Below are positions 1 through 6,988 of a stretch of DNA of 36,539 nucleotides, piece after piece (position 1 is the stretch's first letter; each line of letters begins with the position of its first letter). The position numbers and the translations under genes were made by a program. The notes beneath the pieces were generated by a model. It was given only the letters and a program-made list of their open reading frames with translations. It ran no database searches and was not told where the DNA came from. Source of the stretch: Lachnospiraceae bacterium (GTDB taxonomy: Bacteria; Bacillota; Clostridia; Lachnospirales; Lachnospiraceae); NCBI GenBank assembly GCA_024695605.1, contig JAILHW010000113.1, positions 1 through 36,539 on the forward strand, read 5' to 3'.

Positions 1-57
1 TGGATCTGGCACAGTAGGGCAGAGGGTCTGTAATAGTTTCTGTAACCGTAGGATCTG

Positions 58-85
58 CGATCGTAGTTTTCTGATGATACGATCG
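58..85. repeat. 8-bp inverted repeat in the left-edge intergenic stretch
   Basis: CGATCGTA at 58-65 is perfectly mirrored by TACGATCG at 78-85, separated by 12 nt. The stretch 1-187 has no convincing gene: a frame open from 2 to about 172 has no good start and reads as low-complexity sequence rich in Arg, Cys and Ser. The repeat could be a site or a small hairpin; its role is unknown. Confidence 0.3.
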
Positions 86-120
86 GTGAACGTAGCGTAT
101 TTGAATTCGAAAATGCAAAG

Positions 121-153
121 AAGCCAGGGATGCCCGATGGCATCCCTTGGCTT
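121..153. terminator. hairpin terminator beyond the MATE gene
   Basis: AAGCCAGGGATGCC (121-134) pairs with GGCATCCCTTGGCTT (139-153) around a CGAT loop, with one bulged T. A short T run follows on the plus strand. On the minus strand, which carries the MATE transcript, the downstream sequence is only moderately T-rich. It probably ends the MATE transcript and may also stop rightward transcription from the left edge. Confidence 0.6.
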
Positions 154-187
154 TTAACTGATGGATTATGAAATCTTTCCCCGCATC

Positions 188-1564
188 CTACAACGTCTCA
201 ATGATCTCACTGTGGATCTTCCGATAGAACACCATCGTCATAGCCAGAGACATCAGCTCCGCGATGGGGAAGGCAAACCAGACATAGGTGACATTTCCCA
301 AAAGGGATAACAGCCAGGCCGCAGGGATCAGCACGAAAAGCTGACGGGCCAGGGAAACCACAAGGGAATACGTACTCTTGGCAAAGGCCTGGAACATGGA
401 GCCAAGGCTGATACAGATCGCTGCAATGGGAAAATGAATTGCAATGATCCGAAGGGCGGGCGCACCAATGGCGATCATGTTTTCCGAAGCATCAAAGAAT
501 CTGAGCAGCACCTGTGGGATGCATTCAAACACAATGGTTCCCACCAGCATAATAACAAAGGCAAAGCGTACCGAGAAGGACAAGGCTTCATGGATGCGCT
601 CTTTTTTTCTGGCACCGTAGTTAAAGGACAGTACCGGGATCAAGCCGTTGTTCAGACCGAAGATCGGCATAAAGAAAAAGCTCTGGAGCTTGAAATACAC
701 GCCGAAAACCGCAACCGCCGTGGAGGAAAACTTCCCGAGGATCTTGTTGATCATGTAGGTCATAATGGAGCCGATGCTCATCATGGCGATGGACGGGATT
801 CCCACAACGTAGATCTGCTTGACCGTATTACCGGATGGTCGCATCACCTTCTTCAGGGACAGGGTGATCTCCGTATTTTTATGTATGTTCAAATACAGGC
901 CAAGGCTTGCAGCTGCAACCTGTCCGAAGATCGTTGCTATGGCCGCACCCGCAACGCCCAGCTTGGGAAAGGGACCCAGACCGAAGATCAGACAGGGATC
1001 CAGAACCATGTTGATGAGGGCTCCCGTAAGCTGGGAAAGCATGCTTTCAAAGGTCATGCCCGTGGATTGGAGCAAACGCTCAAAGGTCATCTGGAAAAAG
1101 AGGCCTACCGACAGGATGCAGACCCAGCTCAGATAGGTAACCCCATATTTTGCGATCACAGGGCTGTCTGTCTGGGAATGGATAAAGGGAGTCACCGCAA
1201 ACAATCCCAAAAGAACAAAGATCACATAGTTGACAAAGGTCAGAAAGATACCGGTGTTGGCAGCATTACTGGCCTCCTCATAGTCCTTTTTTCCCAGGGA
1301 TCTGGACAGCAGCGCATTGATACCCACCCCTGTACCGGATCCGAGTGCGATCATCAGGCTCTGCAGCGGAAATGCCAGTGTTACTGCGGTCAGGGCATCT
1401 TCGGACAGTCTTGCCACGAATACGCTGTCAACGATATTGTAAAGTGCCTGCACCAGCATAGAGACCATCATGGGCAGAGACATGGAAAGGATCAGTTTTT
1501 TCACGGGCATCACGCCCATCTTGTTCTCGGTCATCGGTACTTCTTTTTTTTCTTGTTGACTCAT
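188..1564 (-). CDS. MATE family multidrug/Na+ or H+ antiporter
   Basis: Integral membrane efflux protein of the MATE (multi antimicrobial extrusion) family, which exports cationic or aromatic compounds in exchange for Na+ or H+. The protein begins MSQQEKKEV and a MATE-typical first helix with PMMVSMLVQALYNIVDSVFV follows, then about twelve hydrophobic segments arranged as two homologous halves; the second half begins near MRPSGNTVKQIYVVGIPSIA. About 458 residues is normal for the family. The frame stays open upstream, but a GGGG ribosome binding site lies 7 nt before the ATG at 1564, so I start there (an adjacent ATG at 1567 is the alternative). It is monocistronic, with its own sigma-A type promoter, and diverges from the toxin-antitoxin pair. 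The substrate cannot be read from sequence. Confidence 0.92.
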   Translation of the reverse strand: MSQQEKKEVPMTENKMGVMPVKKLILSMSLPMMVSMLVQALYNIVDSVFVARLSEDALTAVTLAFPLQSLMIALGSGTGVGINALLSRSLGKKDYEEASNAANTGIFLTFVNYVIFVLLGLFAVTPFIHSQTDSPVIAKYGVTYLSWVCILSVGLFFQMTFERLLQSTGMTFESMLSQLTGALINMVLDPCLIFGLGPFPKLGVAGAAIATIFGQVAAASLGLYLNIHKNTEITLSLKKVMRPSGNTVKQIYVVGIPSIAMMSIGSIMTYMINKILGKFSSTAVAVFGVYFKLQSFFFMPIFGLNNGLIPVLSFNYGARKKERIHEALSFSVRFAFVIMLVGTIVFECIPQVLLRFFDASENMIAIGAPALRIIAIHFPIAAICISLGSMFQAFAKSTYSLVVSLARQLFVLIPAAWLLSLLGNVTYVWFAFPIAELMSLAMTMVFYRKIHSEIIETL

Positions 1565-1621
1565 CATATTTCCCCTATGGTAATGCCTATCTCTGAAAAC
1601 CTGCTTTTTACAGCATTTCTC

Positions 1622-1650
1622 ATTATCAATGATAACCGGGGATCTGTCAA
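1622..1650 (-). promoter_or_regulatory. Promoter of the MATE gene with a palindrome over the -10 box
   Basis: Reading leftward, TTGACA (1650-1645), a 17-nt spacer and GATAAT (1627-1622) form a near-consensus sigma-A promoter. A perfect 13-bp palindrome, TTATCA-A-TGATAA (1623-1635), overlaps the -10 box and is well placed to be a repressor operator. No regulator gene lies next to it. Confidence 0.75.
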
Positions 1651-1680
1651 CCGCCAAACTACAACAGGTCTAAAACTGTA

Positions 1681-1718
1681 TTTACATCTTAAATACATGC
1701 TGTTATAATGTAATTACA
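1681..1718 (+). promoter_or_regulatory. Promoter and candidate operator of the toxin-antitoxin operon
   Basis: TTTACA (1681-1686), a 17-nt spacer and an extended -10 TGT-TATAAT (1701-1709) form a strong promoter. The perfect palindrome TGTAATTACA (1709-1718) starts on the last base of the -10 box. That is a common position for the operator of a self-repressing antitoxin. The operator role is inference. Confidence 0.75.
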
Positions 1719-1736
1719 AAAAAGGAGGTGACAGCT

Positions 1737-2027
1737 ATGAGTATGACAACAATCACTTTTCGCACGAATAAAGAGTTAAAAGAAAGCGCAACCGCTGTTT
1801 TTGAAAAGATGGGAATGAATCTCTCAACCGCCCTTAATATTTTTATGCGCCAGGCAGTTAGAACCGGTAAGTATCCTTGCAGTATTGAAGCCGAAATGCT
1901 TCCTTCAAAAGATATGACGCATACATATCCGACAGGCTTCTTTGATCTCTTTGGCTCAGGCAAAGATCTTGGATTTGATGAGGAGCCAGAAGAACTTAGT
2001 TTTGAAAATAAGGAAATTCAATTATGA
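1737..2027 (+). CDS. RelB/DinJ-family antitoxin
   Basis: Small protein of 96 residues that should neutralise the downstream PIN toxin and repress the operon. The N-terminal part, TTITFRTNKELKESATAVFE, followed by KMGMNLSTALNIFMRQAVRTG, matches the ribbon-helix-helix region of RelB/DinJ antitoxins. The C-terminal tail, with DLFGSGKDLGFDEEPEEL, is acidic and probably wraps the toxin. The start is fixed by AAAGGAGGTG at 1721-1730, 6 nt before the ATG; the in-frame GTG at 1728 lies inside this site. The gene overlaps the toxin by 4 nt (ATGA), so the two should be translationally coupled. Both genes look more AT-rich than their neighbours, which suggests recent transfer. RelB/DinJ antitoxins usually pair with RelE/YafQ toxins, so the partner here is less usual. 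Confidence 0.88.
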   Translation: MSMTTITFRTNKELKESATAVFEKMGMNLSTALNIFMRQAVRTGKYPCSIEAEMLPSKDMTHTYPTGFFDLFGSGKDLGFDEEPEELSFENKEIQL

Positions 2028-2425
2028 AATACTATCTTGATACAAATATCGTCATCGCATTTGTTAAAGGTACTTCTATAAACGTGCAGAATCATATTAG
2101 AACAATTCCGGCTCAATCTATTATTATACCCTCCGTGGTACTCGCTGAAATTGAATATGGCGCACAAAAAAGCTATGATTATTACAAGACAAAAGAAAAA
2201 TATGATGCTTTTACGAAAGTTTTTCAGAATGAACCTTTTGATAGCAATGCTGCTTTATACTATGGGGAAATACGCGCAGACCTGGAAAAACAAGGCTTGC
2301 CTATCGGCCCTAATGATCTGATGATTGCCTCAATAGTCCTTGCCGGCAATGGGACTTTAATTACAAATAATGAGCGGGAATTCAAACGAATAAATGGTCT
2401 TAAGATTGAAAACTGGACATTATAA
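2024..2425 (+). CDS. PIN-domain (VapC-like) ribonuclease toxin
   Basis: A 133-residue PIN-domain protein, expected to be a Mg2+-dependent endoribonuclease acting as the toxin of a type II toxin-antitoxin pair. The acidic active-site set is visible: D6 in YLDTNIV, E42 (and E44) in LAEIEYG, D98 in NDLMIAS, and N115-N116-E117 in the TNNEREF motif that closes the fold. Length and the position of each motif fit VapC-like proteins. It starts inside the antitoxin stop codon (ATGA) and has no strong ribosome binding site of its own, so its output probably depends on antitoxin translation. The RNA target cannot be predicted. Confidence 0.9.
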   Translation: MKYYLDTNIVIAFVKGTSINVQNHIRTIPAQSIIIPSVVLAEIEYGAQKSYDYYKTKEKYDAFTKVFQNEPFDSNAALYYGEIRADLEKQGLPIGPNDLMIASIVLAGNGTLITNNEREFKRINGLKIENWTL

Positions 2426-2426
2426 T

Positions 2427-2474
2427 CACGAACACAGGGGGACGGTTCGCCGTCCCCCTGTATTCGTGTGTTTT
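2427..2474 (+). terminator. Long GC-rich hairpin ending the toxin-antitoxin operon
   Basis: ACAGGGGGACGG (2434-2445) pairs perfectly with CCGTCCCCCTGT (2450-2461) around a TTCG loop. CACGAA (2427-2432) and TTCGTG (2463-2468) extend the stem past one mismatch. TGTTTT follows, so it works as a terminator for the plus strand, between convergent genes. Its GGGGGACGG core resembles dispersed palindromes seen in many bacterial genomes (from general knowledge; not tested here). Confidence 0.8.
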
Positions 2475-5469
2475 AAAGCGTTGCAGCACGGAATGTGCGG
2501 TTTTTAACGGAAAGGTCCGAAACCTCCTTTTGAGACTTCACAGGTTTTGCCGCCTCTTTGGGTGCATGCTGAGCGAGCTTTTTGATCATGGCATCATCCA
2601 GCAGATATCCGGGATTTTTCAGGCTGTCAAAGTGCTTTGCGCTAAAGGGCTTTCTGGTAAGCGACTCCGCCTTATCCAGAAGCTTTTTGCCGTCCCGCCC
2701 CGCTGTTCGGAGGGCTTTTTGTATCTGCTGCTGCTTTTCATTAAGCTCATAGCCGGCTTTCGTTAAATCGTCAAGCCCTTTCAGCGTTTCCCTGATCTTA
2801 TCAAGGGCGGCCTTCTGCTTTTCGATAAACCTGCCAAGCTTTTTGGAATCGGGAATCTGCAGACTGTTTCGTTTCTTCGTCTCGGGATTCTCTACCGCAC
2901 TCCATTTTTTTGCAATGTCTGCGGCAAGCTCTGTTCGGGCCTTTTCTGCGGCGTCCAGGGCGGAGATGGTTGTTTTCACGCTCTGAGCACCGATCGATTT
3001 ACCGGATTCCGATCGAAGCTCTCCCAGGGCAGTCTGCATCACATCGGAATATTCGATGGACTTGATCTGATCCATCTTCACCTTCGCTGCGGCCTTCTCC
3101 TTGATCTGTTTTACAAAGGATTCGTGATCACCGGCTTCCAAAAGCCATGCGATCGTCTTGCAAGGAAGCTTATAGATCCCTCTTTCCTGATCAAGAACGG
3201 AGTTTCGCTTTTCGGCGGCATCTCTGTCCGGATCCAAAAATGCGGGCCTAAGAAACCGCTTACTGTAGAGCAAAAGCTCCTGGCTCAGGGCTTTTTCAAA
3301 TGCCGCGTGATCCGGGTTATTTTGATCCATGATCTCCGGATCAGTCTTCATGGTCATGGTGCTTTTGACCATATTCTGCATATATTTTCCGACGATCTTT
3401 TCGCTGTCGGTGGCGGAAAAGCGCTTTTTCTGCTCCTTCAGAAGTGTCAGGATCTGCGCGTTCGTTGCCTCCCCGGCATCCTTCCCCACCAGCGCATTTT
3501 TACGCTCTGCTTCTCTGTTTTCAAGATCTGCCTGCAGGACCTGCCTTTTGTTCATGATGCCGATCGTTTTGGCATCCATCGCTTCTCTTTCAGTGGCATG
3601 CGTTGTGGTCTTAAGGCTGGCCTCAAGCACCGCCGCATCCTCCTTGCGTCTTTTTTGCACATAGGCAGAAACCAGGTTTTCAAACCTCTTGTCCCCGGCC
3701 TCGGGGAGCTTTTTCGGATTCACAAGCTGCATGCCGATCGCCTTGTTCCAGCAGATCTGCAGGTTCTTTTTTTCCGCCTCCAAGGTATTTTTGATGATCT
3801 CGTTTGCGCTGCCCGAAGCCGGGCCGATCTTACCGGATGCCGTGAAACGATCCAGATGATCGATCACCTGCAAAATGTCGGAGGCCTCCTTGATCTGTTT
3901 ACTTTCTACATAGTCGCGAAGCTTGTCAAAGTGTTCTGTCTTCCATTTCAAAAAGGCTTTGTCCTCGGTGTTTTGTGCCTTCTTTTCCACCTCTTCGCGC
4001 AGTCTGTGATATGCATACATCACCGGCATATAGACCGCCGGCCAGCCGTTTTTGCCTGCTTCATACAGGATCCTGCCGTCCTTTTCTTCATAGACCGGCT
4101 CCTTTAAATCCTTGCTGTTTACCGGATACTGGCGCTCCACCAGGGATCTGTTGATCTGCTCCTTTGCGATCTTCAGGTAGTTATGGCTGGTGATCACGGA
4201 AACTGCCTTCTGCAGTCTGTTGTAATCCCGGTATTTTTCATTGAACGCTTCGATCTGATTCAACACCGCAGCCTTATTGGCCACGGAGCGGGCATCCAGA
4301 TTCCAGACAGATTCCTTCAGCTTATTGGCATCCTTTGTAAGCTCCTCCAGCCTTTTTAGCTCCTCAGGGTCGGGAATGATGGGAGGATTCTGTTTTTTTC
4401 CGTCCTCCAGCCGGCCCTTGATGATCCATGTCTGCTTGATCATCAGCTCAACATGACCCAGTATTCCCAGCTCATTCATCCCCCACCCGTTGTCGATGGC
4501 CTGCTTACAGCCGCGGATATAAGCGATCTGTTCCCGGGGGCTGCGGTTTCCGATCTTGCCGGAGGCAATCCCTTTTCCGACCACCTGATCCAGGGGGTTA
4601 TTCATATACTTATCGTATTTGGAATCGCCCTTTTCATCCACCATATCCGCCAACGCATCATAGCTTTTCAAAAGGGCCGTGTAGTTATAATTCAGCTTTT
4701 TCAAAAAAGCCTTTTCCTCAGCCATGGCGATCATGGGATCCTTCTGGGAGGCAGTCCGGTTCAGCTCGATCTTTTCATGCTCACGCTCAAACAGCTCCCC
4801 GATCTGATAGAAAAATGCATTCAAATGGGTCAGCGGACCGGAAACGATCTTCCCATTCTCTATCGTATCCCCAAGGCTGTCCAGGACCTCCTCCCGACTG
4901 ATCTTGGAGTTAAGGATCTTGGGCATGCCGCTGGAGCAGCTGACCAGCGGATCCAGGTACGGACTGTCATACAGGGCATCCGTCACGTTATGCTTCTGAT
5001 CAAAGAGCTTACTGCAAAAATGGATATACCCCATCATGGCCTTCGCTGCCGGACCGGGATTGGCTCGTTCCTTTTCGATATCCCGCTCGATCTCCAGCAT
5101 CAGCTCGTGGCTCTCTCTCAGCGCTTCTCCCTCGAGGATCAGTCTGGATTTAGAGCCGCCGGCATAGAGCGTTTCGGGAATCTTTTTCCCGGGCATTTCC
5201 TTGCATTGTATGGAAAACAACCCCACACCGGTCTCTGCCTTTTTCCCAAGGTCATTACTGAGCAGACTGAGAAGCGCCTGCGAGCCGGAAAAGGCCTTCA
5301 TAGGCTGAATATAGGTATTTTCTATGGCATATTTTCCACCCACATAAAACTGCGGTACCGGCTCCTTCTGTGCGCCGGGCCCATTCTGCGACCGGTTCCT
5401 TTTTCTGCCTTGGGGCGGTTGATTGCCGGGATTGCTTCCCCGGGAATTTGCGTTCTTAAATTTTGGCAT
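2473..5469 (-). CDS. Large, mostly helical protein of unknown function
   Basis: I do not recognise this 998-residue protein. It has no signal peptide or transmembrane segment, so it should be cytoplasmic or secreted by an unrecognised route. Residues 1-40 are Gly/Pro/Asn/Arg-rich and probably disordered (SRGSNPGNQPPQGRKRNRSQ). The rest is highly charged, rich in Lys, Glu, Ala and Leu, and looks alpha-helical, with likely coiled-coil stretches in the last third (for example KKLGRFIEKQKAALDKIRET). No nucleotide-binding or metal-binding motif is evident. The ATG is preceded by GAGGG about 9 nt upstream. It lies 31 nt downstream of the acyltransferase gene on the same strand, so co-transcription is likely. 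Candidates include a structural, scaffold or effector-type protein, but none is supported by a motif. Confidence 0.8.
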   Translation of the reverse strand: MPKFKNANSRGSNPGNQPPQGRKRNRSQNGPGAQKEPVPQFYVGGKYAIENTYIQPMKAFSGSQALLSLLSNDLGKKAETGVGLFSIQCKEMPGKKIPETLYAGGSKSRLILEGEALRESHELMLEIERDIEKERANPGPAAKAMMGYIHFCSKLFDQKHNVTDALYDSPYLDPLVSCSSGMPKILNSKISREEVLDSLGDTIENGKIVSGPLTHLNAFFYQIGELFEREHEKIELNRTASQKDPMIAMAEEKAFLKKLNYNYTALLKSYDALADMVDEKGDSKYDKYMNNPLDQVVGKGIASGKIGNRSPREQIAYIRGCKQAIDNGWGMNELGILGHVELMIKQTWIIKGRLEDGKKQNPPIIPDPEELKRLEELTKDANKLKESVWNLDARSVANKAAVLNQIEAFNEKYRDYNRLQKAVSVITSHNYLKIAKEQINRSLVERQYPVNSKDLKEPVYEEKDGRILYEAGKNGWPAVYMPVMYAYHRLREEVEKKAQNTEDKAFLKWKTEHFDKLRDYVESKQIKEASDILQVIDHLDRFTASGKIGPASGSANEIIKNTLEAEKKNLQICWNKAIGMQLVNPKKLPEAGDKRFENLVSAYVQKRRKEDAAVLEASLKTTTHATEREAMDAKTIGIMNKRQVLQADLENREAERKNALVGKDAGEATNAQILTLLKEQKKRFSATDSEKIVGKYMQNMVKSTMTMKTDPEIMDQNNPDHAAFEKALSQELLLYSKRFLRPAFLDPDRDAAEKRNSVLDQERGIYKLPCKTIAWLLEAGDHESFVKQIKEKAAAKVKMDQIKSIEYSDVMQTALGELRSESGKSIGAQSVKTTISALDAAEKARTELAADIAKKWSAVENPETKKRNSLQIPDSKKLGRFIEKQKAALDKIRETLKGLDDLTKAGYELNEKQQQIQKALRTAGRDGKKLLDKAESLTRKPFSAKHFDSLKNPGYLLDDAMIKKLAQHAPKEAAKPVKSQKEVSDLSVKNRTFRAATL

Positions 5470-5500
5470 AGCATTAGCCCTCTTTTTTCTTATATTCTAC

Positions 5501-6580
5501 TTATAACACGGCTGTTTTTCCAAAACGGTTGCACACGATCCTAACAAGCTCCCCGGCAAGCACACAAACGGCAAAGACGCCGACGGTGCGAAGAACGGTG
5601 TAGGCATAGACGCCGATACCCTGCTGCATCCATCCGAAGTGCCAGAACAGCTTCAGGATCACAAATTCCAGCGGATCGTGAATGAGATAGACCGCAAAGA
5701 GATTTCTGCAAAGAAGCCTCCAGAAGCCTGTGTTTGTAACCCTGCCAAAGGCCGTCTCGCAAAGCCTTGCCAACAGATAGGAAAGAGCGCAGCCCACCAG
5801 GATCGCGGCCAGATAATGCAGGATCAGATATTTTTTGTGAAGCACCTCCAATAACAGCATGGCTGCCAAAAGGGCCAAAAGCTTCCAAAGCGCCAATGGC
5901 TTTGCCTTTTTCCTCAAGATCTCTAAAAAATTCCCCAGCGCCACCCAGACCAGATAATCCAGCCCTGTCTGAAAACAGAAAAACCGGATGGGACAAAGCT
6001 CATAGGAAAAGGACAAAAGCATGCAGATCACAAGGGGCAAAAGCTCGCTTTTAACGGAAAAATGCGCAAGGACCTTCCGGATCGCAGCATAGATCAGAAG
6101 GCTCCAGAACAGCGCAGGCAAAAACCACAGATGCCCCGCATCCTCGCCGACAAAAAAGCCCGCCAGCGCCTTGGCAAAGGTCTCCTTTGTATAGTATCCG
6201 ATCAGATACTTGACGGGCAGCATGTAAAGATAGCCCCAAAGCAGATACGGCAAAAGAAGCCGCTTTGCCTTCTTTCTGACAAAGATATCAAAGGAGGGCA
6301 GCTTGGGGGAAAGTGCCAGCACGGCTCCTGAGAGCAGGAAAAACAGCGGCATATGAAAGGTATAGACCCAGCCGGATAAAAACCGGACCAGGCGAAGGGG
6401 CAGATCGTTATAGGACGGTGACAGAAGCTCTGGCAGTGCAAAGCTGACGGAGCCATAGGTCTGGGCATCATCCAGATAGCTGCTGTGCCCGATCACCACC
6501 CAGATGGTAGCAAGGAGCCTGACCCAGTCATAGATCACGACTCTGGTATTTGGTGTTTGATTCTCTCTGATTTGTGACAT
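5501..6580 (-). CDS. Acyltransferase-3 family membrane protein
   Basis: Multi-spanning membrane acyltransferase of the OafA/YrhL/WecH type (acyltransferase family 3), which transfers acetyl or other acyl groups to surface polysaccharides or related acceptors. Near the N terminus, RVVIYDWVRLLATIWVVIGH carries the first helix and the conserved His of this family. About ten hydrophobic segments follow, and HLWFLPALFWSLLIY is the characteristic middle motif. About 359 residues is normal. Upstream in-frame starts exist (TTG 6652, ATG 6643), but GGAAGAAG just before the ATG at 6580 makes this the likely start. The longer versions would overlap the divergent SRP RNA promoter. It is probably co-transcribed with the 998-residue gene. 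The acceptor is unknown. Confidence 0.88.
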   Translation of the reverse strand: MSQIRENQTPNTRVVIYDWVRLLATIWVVIGHSSYLDDAQTYGSVSFALPELLSPSYNDLPLRLVRFLSGWVYTFHMPLFFLLSGAVLALSPKLPSFDIFVRKKAKRLLLPYLLWGYLYMLPVKYLIGYYTKETFAKALAGFFVGEDAGHLWFLPALFWSLLIYAAIRKVLAHFSVKSELLPLVICMLLSFSYELCPIRFFCFQTGLDYLVWVALGNFLEILRKKAKPLALWKLLALLAAMLLLEVLHKKYLILHYLAAILVGCALSYLLARLCETAFGRVTNTGFWRLLCRNLFAVYLIHDPLEFVILKLFWHFGWMQQGIGVYAYTVLRTVGVFAVCVLAGELVRIVCNRFGKTAVL

Positions 6581-6645
6581 TGTCTTCTTCCGTTTTCTGT
6601 TTTGCTTCCCTTTGCCGTTTTGTGTTTTGCCCATCCCCTGCATAT

Positions 6646-6674
6646 TTGACAAACGCAGGCAAAACCGCTATACT
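6646..6674 (+). promoter_or_regulatory. Promoter of the SRP RNA gene
   Basis: TTGACA (6646-6651), a 17-nt spacer and TATACT (6669-6674) form an almost consensus sigma-A promoter. It places the transcription start near 6681, exactly at the first paired base of the SRP RNA. Confidence 0.9.
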
Positions 6675-6680
6675 GAAAAA

Positions 6681-6944
6681 ACCGTACAGCCGGGGCAGTA
6701 GCGGCGCCCTGTACTCCAAATCCGCTATAGGGAGGGTGATGGCCGACAGAGGGTGCGATCGTGGTTGCTGCCTTCGGTAAGTGGCATTGATGTTCGGGTC
6801 TTGCGCAATGGGAATTCGTGAACCGTGTCAGGTTGGGAACAAAGCAGCACTAAGCGAAACCTTCCATGTGCCGCAAGGGTGCCTGGGCTGAGCCGGCTGC
6901 CGAAGTAACGGATCACGAGAAACATTCGAAGCCGGTCGTACGGT
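6681..6944 (+). ncRNA. ffs: Signal recognition particle RNA, large bacterial type
   Basis: RNA scaffold of the signal recognition particle, which binds Ffh and targets nascent membrane and secreted proteins. The length, about 264 nt, matches the long Bacillota form (scRNA) rather than the short 4.5S RNA. The ends pair: ACCGTAC (6681-6687) with GTACGGT (6938-6944). The 5' part has the Alu-domain pattern GGGGCAGTAGCGG ... CCGCTATAGGGAGGG. The Ffh-binding domain IV is clear at about 6825-6855: GTCAGG, then TTG-GGAA-CAA forming a GNRA-capped stem (tetraloop 6836-6839), then AAGCAGCACTAAGC. A T-rich tract at 6944-6953 after the closing stem is the terminator. It is transcribed convergently with the histidine kinase gene. 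Confidence 0.95.
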
Positions 6945-6988
6945 TTTTCTATTTTGGCATCCGCTTTGTTCTTCTTTTCAGATCCCTT

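Noticed and set aside
434..1708. Long plus-strand frame opposite the MATE gene (424 residues)
   Set aside because: It is the antisense shadow of a clear MATE protein; its translation is His/Gln/Asp-rich with no recognisable fold.
3124..5544. Two long plus-strand frames opposite the 998-residue gene
   Set aside because: Minus strand has the ribosome binding site and one uninterrupted frame across the whole region; the plus frames are broken and show shadow-like composition.
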